Positions 61,006 through 64,000 of a stretch of DNA of 64,000 nucleotides are shown piece by piece (positions within the stretch are counted from its first letter, which is position 1; the number at the start of each line of letters is the position of its first letter). The notes beneath the pieces were generated by a model. That model was not told the DNA's origin, made no database searches, and saw only the letters and a program-made list of their open reading frames with translations. A program made the translations under genes and the position numbers. Origin of the DNA: CAVXZE01 sp964615365 (GTDB taxonomy: Bacteria > Myxococcota_A > UBA9160 > UBA6930); the NCBI GenBank assembly GCA_964615365.1, contig CAZTOU010000010.1, forward strand, positions 1 to 64,000. The letters run 5' to 3'.

Positions 61006-62070
61006 TCATTCGCATTCCAGAAGCCCGAGCGCGTTCCTCCAGCAGTTGGAGTCGAACCAGAGTCCGCCTTCGATCTTGCGCTCCAGGGGTTCGAGATTGC
61101 GTTCCGCGCGCGCTGCGAGCACCGGCGGCGGGGGTGTCCAGATCGGCTTTCCGTCCCGGCTCGGAAGGCTGGCAGCCCTCGGTTCTCGCGTGACGAATGG
61201 CACGCGGTCCGCGCTCCCAGGCCTGTAATCGACGAGCTCCGCCGAGACGCCACCCACGCGAACGCCTTCGAGAGTCCGGAACCAGCCGCGCAGCGCGAGG
61301 GGGACACGCCGCCGATCCGCCGAGATCCAGATCTCGCCTCGACCGTCTCCCTGGGAGATCCCGTCGAGCTCGTTTTGCGGAACCACGACCAAGGCGGGAA
61401 CGGTTCCGAGAGCCGGGGAAGCGAAGGGCTCGCTCCGATCCACGCGAACCGAGAGCCCGTACACCTTGCGATTGGCGTAGACGGGGAGGTCTACACTGCC
61501 CCCCTCTGCGAGTGGAAGCGCCCTGACGGCGTAGAATACGTCGAAGCTGTCGTAGACGAAGGGACCAAAGTCGAGAATGACCTCGCGCACCCGGGCCTTG
61601 TGCCGCTTCTCCTCCAGGACGTGGACCAGGTGAGTCTGCCAGTCGAAGGTCACCTCCTCGTAGGTCTCCTTGGTGAACCCGTGCCGGTTATGGAGCGCCG
61701 TCCGCAGGGTCCTTCCCTCATCGATGTCGATCCAGGCTTCGGCTCGGTCGCGCACGGGGTAGATCGCCGAGAGGATCTCATTGGTGCGAGCCGTGGCCAC
61801 GACGTGGGCGATCCTCTGTCCTCCCTGCTCCCCCCACCGGAGCACCTCGATCGTGACCACTCCGACCGGGACGCCCCAATACCGCACCGCATAGGTGAGC
61901 CTCTCTCCCGGCGGAAACGGAAACGCCTCCACGGAGCCCACGATTGCCGGTCCCTCCAACCTCTTCAGATCCGTCGCGTCGAGCAGCGGAACCCGGTCCG
62001 GGCCCGCCGCCCCCGGAGCCCCCAGACAAACCAGCACCAGAAGGAGTGTCAGCGCACTCCGGTACGGCAC
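61006..62070 (-). CDS. DUF3108 domain protein, secreted
   Basis: A 354-residue periplasmic protein. A signal peptide (YRSALTLLLVLVCLGAPGAA) begins at GTG 62070, which has GGGAGG eight nt upstream. The DUF3108 core starts at FPFPPGERLTYAVRYWGVPV and has RAEAWIDIDEGRTLRTALHN and GEIWISADRRRVPLALRGW near the end, the latter a typical beta-strand of the family. DUF3108 proteins have lipocalin- or LolA-like beta folds; function unknown. An in-frame start at 62169 would put 33 residues before the signal peptide. Confidence 0.85.
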   Translation of the reverse strand: MPYRSALTLLLVLVCLGAPGAAGPDRVPLLDATDLKRLEGPAIVGSVEAFPFPPGERLTYAVRYWGVPVGVVTIEVLRWGEQGGQRIAHVVATARTNEILSAIYPVRDRAEAWIDIDEGRTLRTALHNRHGFTKETYEEVTFDWQTHLVHVLEEKRHKARVREVILDFGPFVYDSFDVFYAVRALPLAEGGSVDLPVYANRKVYGLSVRVDRSEPFASPALGTVPALVVVPQNELDGISQGDGRGEIWISADRRRVPLALRGWFRTLEGVRVGGVSAELVDYRPGSADRVPFVTREPRAASLPSRDGKPIWTPPPPVLAARAERNLEPLERKIEGGLWFDSNCWRNALGLLECE

Positions 62071-62255
62071 TCGAAAGCCTCCCGTATCGGCAGGCGCGAG
62101 GCACACCTCGCCGCCTGACCGGAATCGGATACCCCTTGAGGGGCCCGGGTGCAAGCGGATCTCGGACACCTACAATAGCGGTCCCGAGAGAGGATCTCCG
62201 GACGTGAGCTGCGGGCGCGCAGCCGGAGCTCACCACCGGACGAACGGAGGCGGTC

Positions 62256-63509
62256 ATGGCCGGCGATGTCTTGCTGGGAGTCGCGCTACTGAGTGCCCTG
62301 CTCACGCTCAACGTCTACCGGCCGCCGAGGGCGCCGGCGGCCCTCGCTGGCGTGAGCAGCGTTCTCAGCTGGAGTGTCGGCGAGTTCGCGCTCCACCACG
62401 TCGCCCTCCAGGCCGTCGTGTTTCTGGCCATCGCGGCCTCCGGGGGGTTGGGCGAGATCGCGGGAAAGCTCGGCCTGGTGGTGGTGCTCGCATCCTGGGG
62501 CGCCTTGCTCGCGCACTACTGGACTGGCCGCCAGGCCGGCGAGATCGTCGACGCCGCAGTGCGGGACGCCTTCGGCGATCTCGGTGAGGGGGCGACCCCT
62601 GCCAGCCCCGAGAGCGGGCGACCGAGCTGGCGCAGCATCCTGCTGCCGATTCCCGTGCGCGACCCCGACGTGGAGCGAATTCGCGACGTCGCCTTCGGCG
62701 GCGACGGGAAAAGACCGCTCCGCCTCGATGTCTACCGGCCGCGCGGAGGCGACGGTCCCTTCCCGGTGCTGCTCTACGTCCACGGGGGCGGGTGGACGAT
62801 GGGCAGCAAGAATGCCCAGGGGCTTGCGACCTGCACTCACATGGCCAGCCACGGCTGGCTCTGTGTCAATGCCAACTACCGGCTGAGCCCGCGTGCGACC
62901 TTTCCGGACCACATCATCGACGTGAAGCAGGCGATCCGCTGGGTTCGCGAGGAGGGAGCCCGGCTGGGCGCCGATCCCGACTGCATCATCATCGCGGGAG
63001 GCTCCGCGGGAGGACACCTCTCCGCCCTCGCGGCGCTCACGCCCAACGATCCCGAATATCAGCCGGGCTTCGAGGAGACCGACACCAGTGTGCAGGGCTG
63101 CATTCCCTTCTACGGGGTGTTCGACCTCACCGGAGAGCAGGACCACTGGCCGAATCGGAGCCTGGACCGGGCCCTCGAGCGCTGGGTGCTGAAGGCGAAG
63201 CGGCGCGCCGACCCCGACGCCTTCAGAAGGGCGTCTCCCCTGCACCGGGTGCACCCCGGCGCTCCTCCCTTTCTCGTGATCCACGGAACCGCCGATTCGC
63301 TGGTGCCGATCGAGGAGTCGCGGGTCTTTCACCGGGTGCTCGCGGAAACCTCGTCGGAGGGCGCCGCCCTGGCCGAGATCCCCGCTGCCCAGCACGCCTT
63401 CGAGCTCTTCGCCTCGCTCCGCACCGAGTCTCTCCGCCCAGCCGTCCAGCGCTTCCTCGACCACCTCTGGATCCAGCACCGCCGCCGCGCCGAGAAGGCG
63501 ACGGGATGA
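62256..63509 (+). CDS. Membrane-bound alpha/beta hydrolase (BD-FAE / HSL-like)
   Basis: A 417-residue protein. Residues 1-90 hold two or three membrane segments (LLGVALLSALLTL, ALQAVVFLAIAASG, LGLVVVLASWGALLAHYW). The esterase part has VLLYVHGGGWTMGSKNAQG (oxyanion HGGGW), nucleophile in IIAGGSAGGHLSALAAL, aspartate in LVIHGTADSLVPIEE and histidine in PAAQHAFELF. Its TGA overlaps the next ATG (ATGA). Confidence 0.88.
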   Translation: MAGDVLLGVALLSALLTLNVYRPPRAPAALAGVSSVLSWSVGEFALHHVALQAVVFLAIAASGGLGEIAGKLGLVVVLASWGALLAHYWTGRQAGEIVDAAVRDAFGDLGEGATPASPESGRPSWRSILLPIPVRDPDVERIRDVAFGGDGKRPLRLDVYRPRGGDGPFPVLLYVHGGGWTMGSKNAQGLATCTHMASHGWLCVNANYRLSPRATFPDHIIDVKQAIRWVREEGARLGADPDCIIIAGGSAGGHLSALAALTPNDPEYQPGFEETDTSVQGCIPFYGVFDLTGEQDHWPNRSLDRALERWVLKAKRRADPDAFRRASPLHRVHPGAPPFLVIHGTADSLVPIEESRVFHRVLAETSSEGAALAEIPAAQHAFELFASLRTESLRPAVQRFLDHLWIQHRRRAEKATG

Positions 63510-64000
63510 CTGGTTCGGATCCGGAGAAGACAGATCCGCCCGTGGATCCCCAGGACCGGCGGGAGCTGGATCAGCGCGGTTCAGGGGAGCCCCGATCGGC
63601 GTCGGGTCGTCTTCGCGGAAACGCCGGGGTGGGGATCTTCCTGATCAGCTTCTCCGTGATCCTCCTGGAGCTGCTCCTGACCCGAATCTTCTCGGTGACG
63701 ATGTACCACCACCTGTCCTTTCTCGCGGTATCGCTCGCGATGATGGGCCTGGGGTTTGGCGGAATCATCGTCAATCTGCGACCCATGTCGTTCCGACGCG
63801 ACAATCTCGGCACTGCAGCAGCTCCGTGGAGCCTGCTGTTTGCGGTGTCTACCGTCGTCACCGCTGCGATTGCATTTCATACCCCGGTCTCGTTGCGCGG
63901 AAGCGCTGGATCCTGGACCGGCGTCGCGCTGATCATGGCACTGTGTATCGTGCCCTTCTCCTCCGGCGGAACCATCATCGCCCACATCCTGGCGCATCGC
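63506..64000 (+). CDS. N-terminal part of a polytopic spermidine-synthase-like membrane protein
   Basis: Open to the end of the window (165 codons seen). A charged N-terminal tail of about 40 residues is followed by at least four hydrophobic segments: FLISFSVILLELLLTRIFSV, LSFLAVSLAMMGLGFGGIIV, LLFAVSTVVTAAIAF, and VALIMALCIVPFSSGG. The motif LLELLLTRIFSV followed by MYHHLSFLAVSLAMMGLG is the usual start of bacterial membrane-fused polyamine-synthase-like proteins (about 700-800 residues), whose methyltransferase-like part would lie beyond 64000. It starts inside the stop codon of the upstream hydrolase (ATGA), so it is coupled to it. Confidence 0.8.
   Translation, partial: MTGSDPEKTDPPVDPQDRRELDQRGSGEPRSASGRLRGNAGVGIFLISFSVILLELLLTRIFSVTMYHHLSFLAVSLAMMGLGFGGIIVNLRPMSFRRDNLGTAAAPWSLLFAVSTVVTAAIAFHTPVSLRGSAGSWTGVALIMALCIVPFSSGGTIIAHILAHR

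Overview
The window reads as a fragment of a GC-rich, Gram-negative bacterial genome. An outer-membrane porin, many Shine-Dalgarno (SD) led genes and frequent GTG/TTG starts support this. The gene mix includes CaiB/BaiF CoA-transferase, MlrC-type M81 peptidase, UroD-like methyltransferase, ATC-hydrolase and DUF6125 homologues, and a DsrMK-like redox module with response regulators. It resembles uncultivated heterotrophs of deltaproteobacterial (Desulfobacterota/Myxococcota-like), Binatota or Tectomicrobia type, but no marker gene fixes the lineage. A 100-N scaffold gap flanked by identical 55-bp sequence shows this is a draft, probably metagenome-derived, assembly. No rRNA, tRNA, CRISPR array, phage or insertion sequence was seen, and no gene-free stretch exceeds 300 bp.

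Layout. 1-4340 (+): iron-ADH end, amidohydrolase, GPH-type transporter, Cys-rich winged-helix/ferredoxin protein. 4334-8843 (-): an operon of a lone sensor-like domain, a broken PhzF gene, a PLP aminotransferase and an acyl-CoA ligase (split by the gap). 8933-16583 (-): methyltransferase, small envelope proteins, a His/Arg/Asp-rich secreted protein, AspC-type aminotransferase, MFS transporter coupled to a PrmA-like methyltransferase, and a YfhO-like membrane protein broken by a stop codon. 16674-30769: catabolic genes on both strands (CoA-transferase, flavin oxidoreductases, class III aminotransferase plus ThDP enzyme, MlrC peptidase, PTE-like hydrolase, M24 peptidase, SDR).

30853-38476 is the most distinctive part. 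A porin lies divergent from a seven-gene plus-strand operon: an IscR-like Rrf2 regulator, a macro-domain protein, a NarI/DsrM-like haem-b membrane subunit, a DsrK/HdrD-like iron-sulfur protein fused to a receiver domain, a double-PAS histidine kinase with a CxxC pair in each PAS, and two stand-alone receivers. None of the receivers carries a DNA-binding output. The simplest reading, which is inference, is a redox- or Fe-S-controlled phosphorelay whose target is the electron-transfer complex itself. A perfect 8-bp dyad lies just after a TTGACA box upstream of the regulator.

38594-64000: an S9 peptidase with apparent in-frame deletions, a receiver-like/PilZ protein, M28 and M20 peptidases, a MATE exporter, enoyl-CoA hydratase, SDRs, a hotdog thioesterase, an FAH/metallo-beta-lactamase pair, two tandem sulfatases, flavin oxidoreductases, a truncated hemolysin III, hydrolases, a UroD-like protein, and the start of a membrane spermidine-synthase-like protein running off the end. 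Several genes (PhzF, YfhO, S9 peptidase, hemolysin III) look broken or shortened, so either local decay or consensus error in the draft should be considered.
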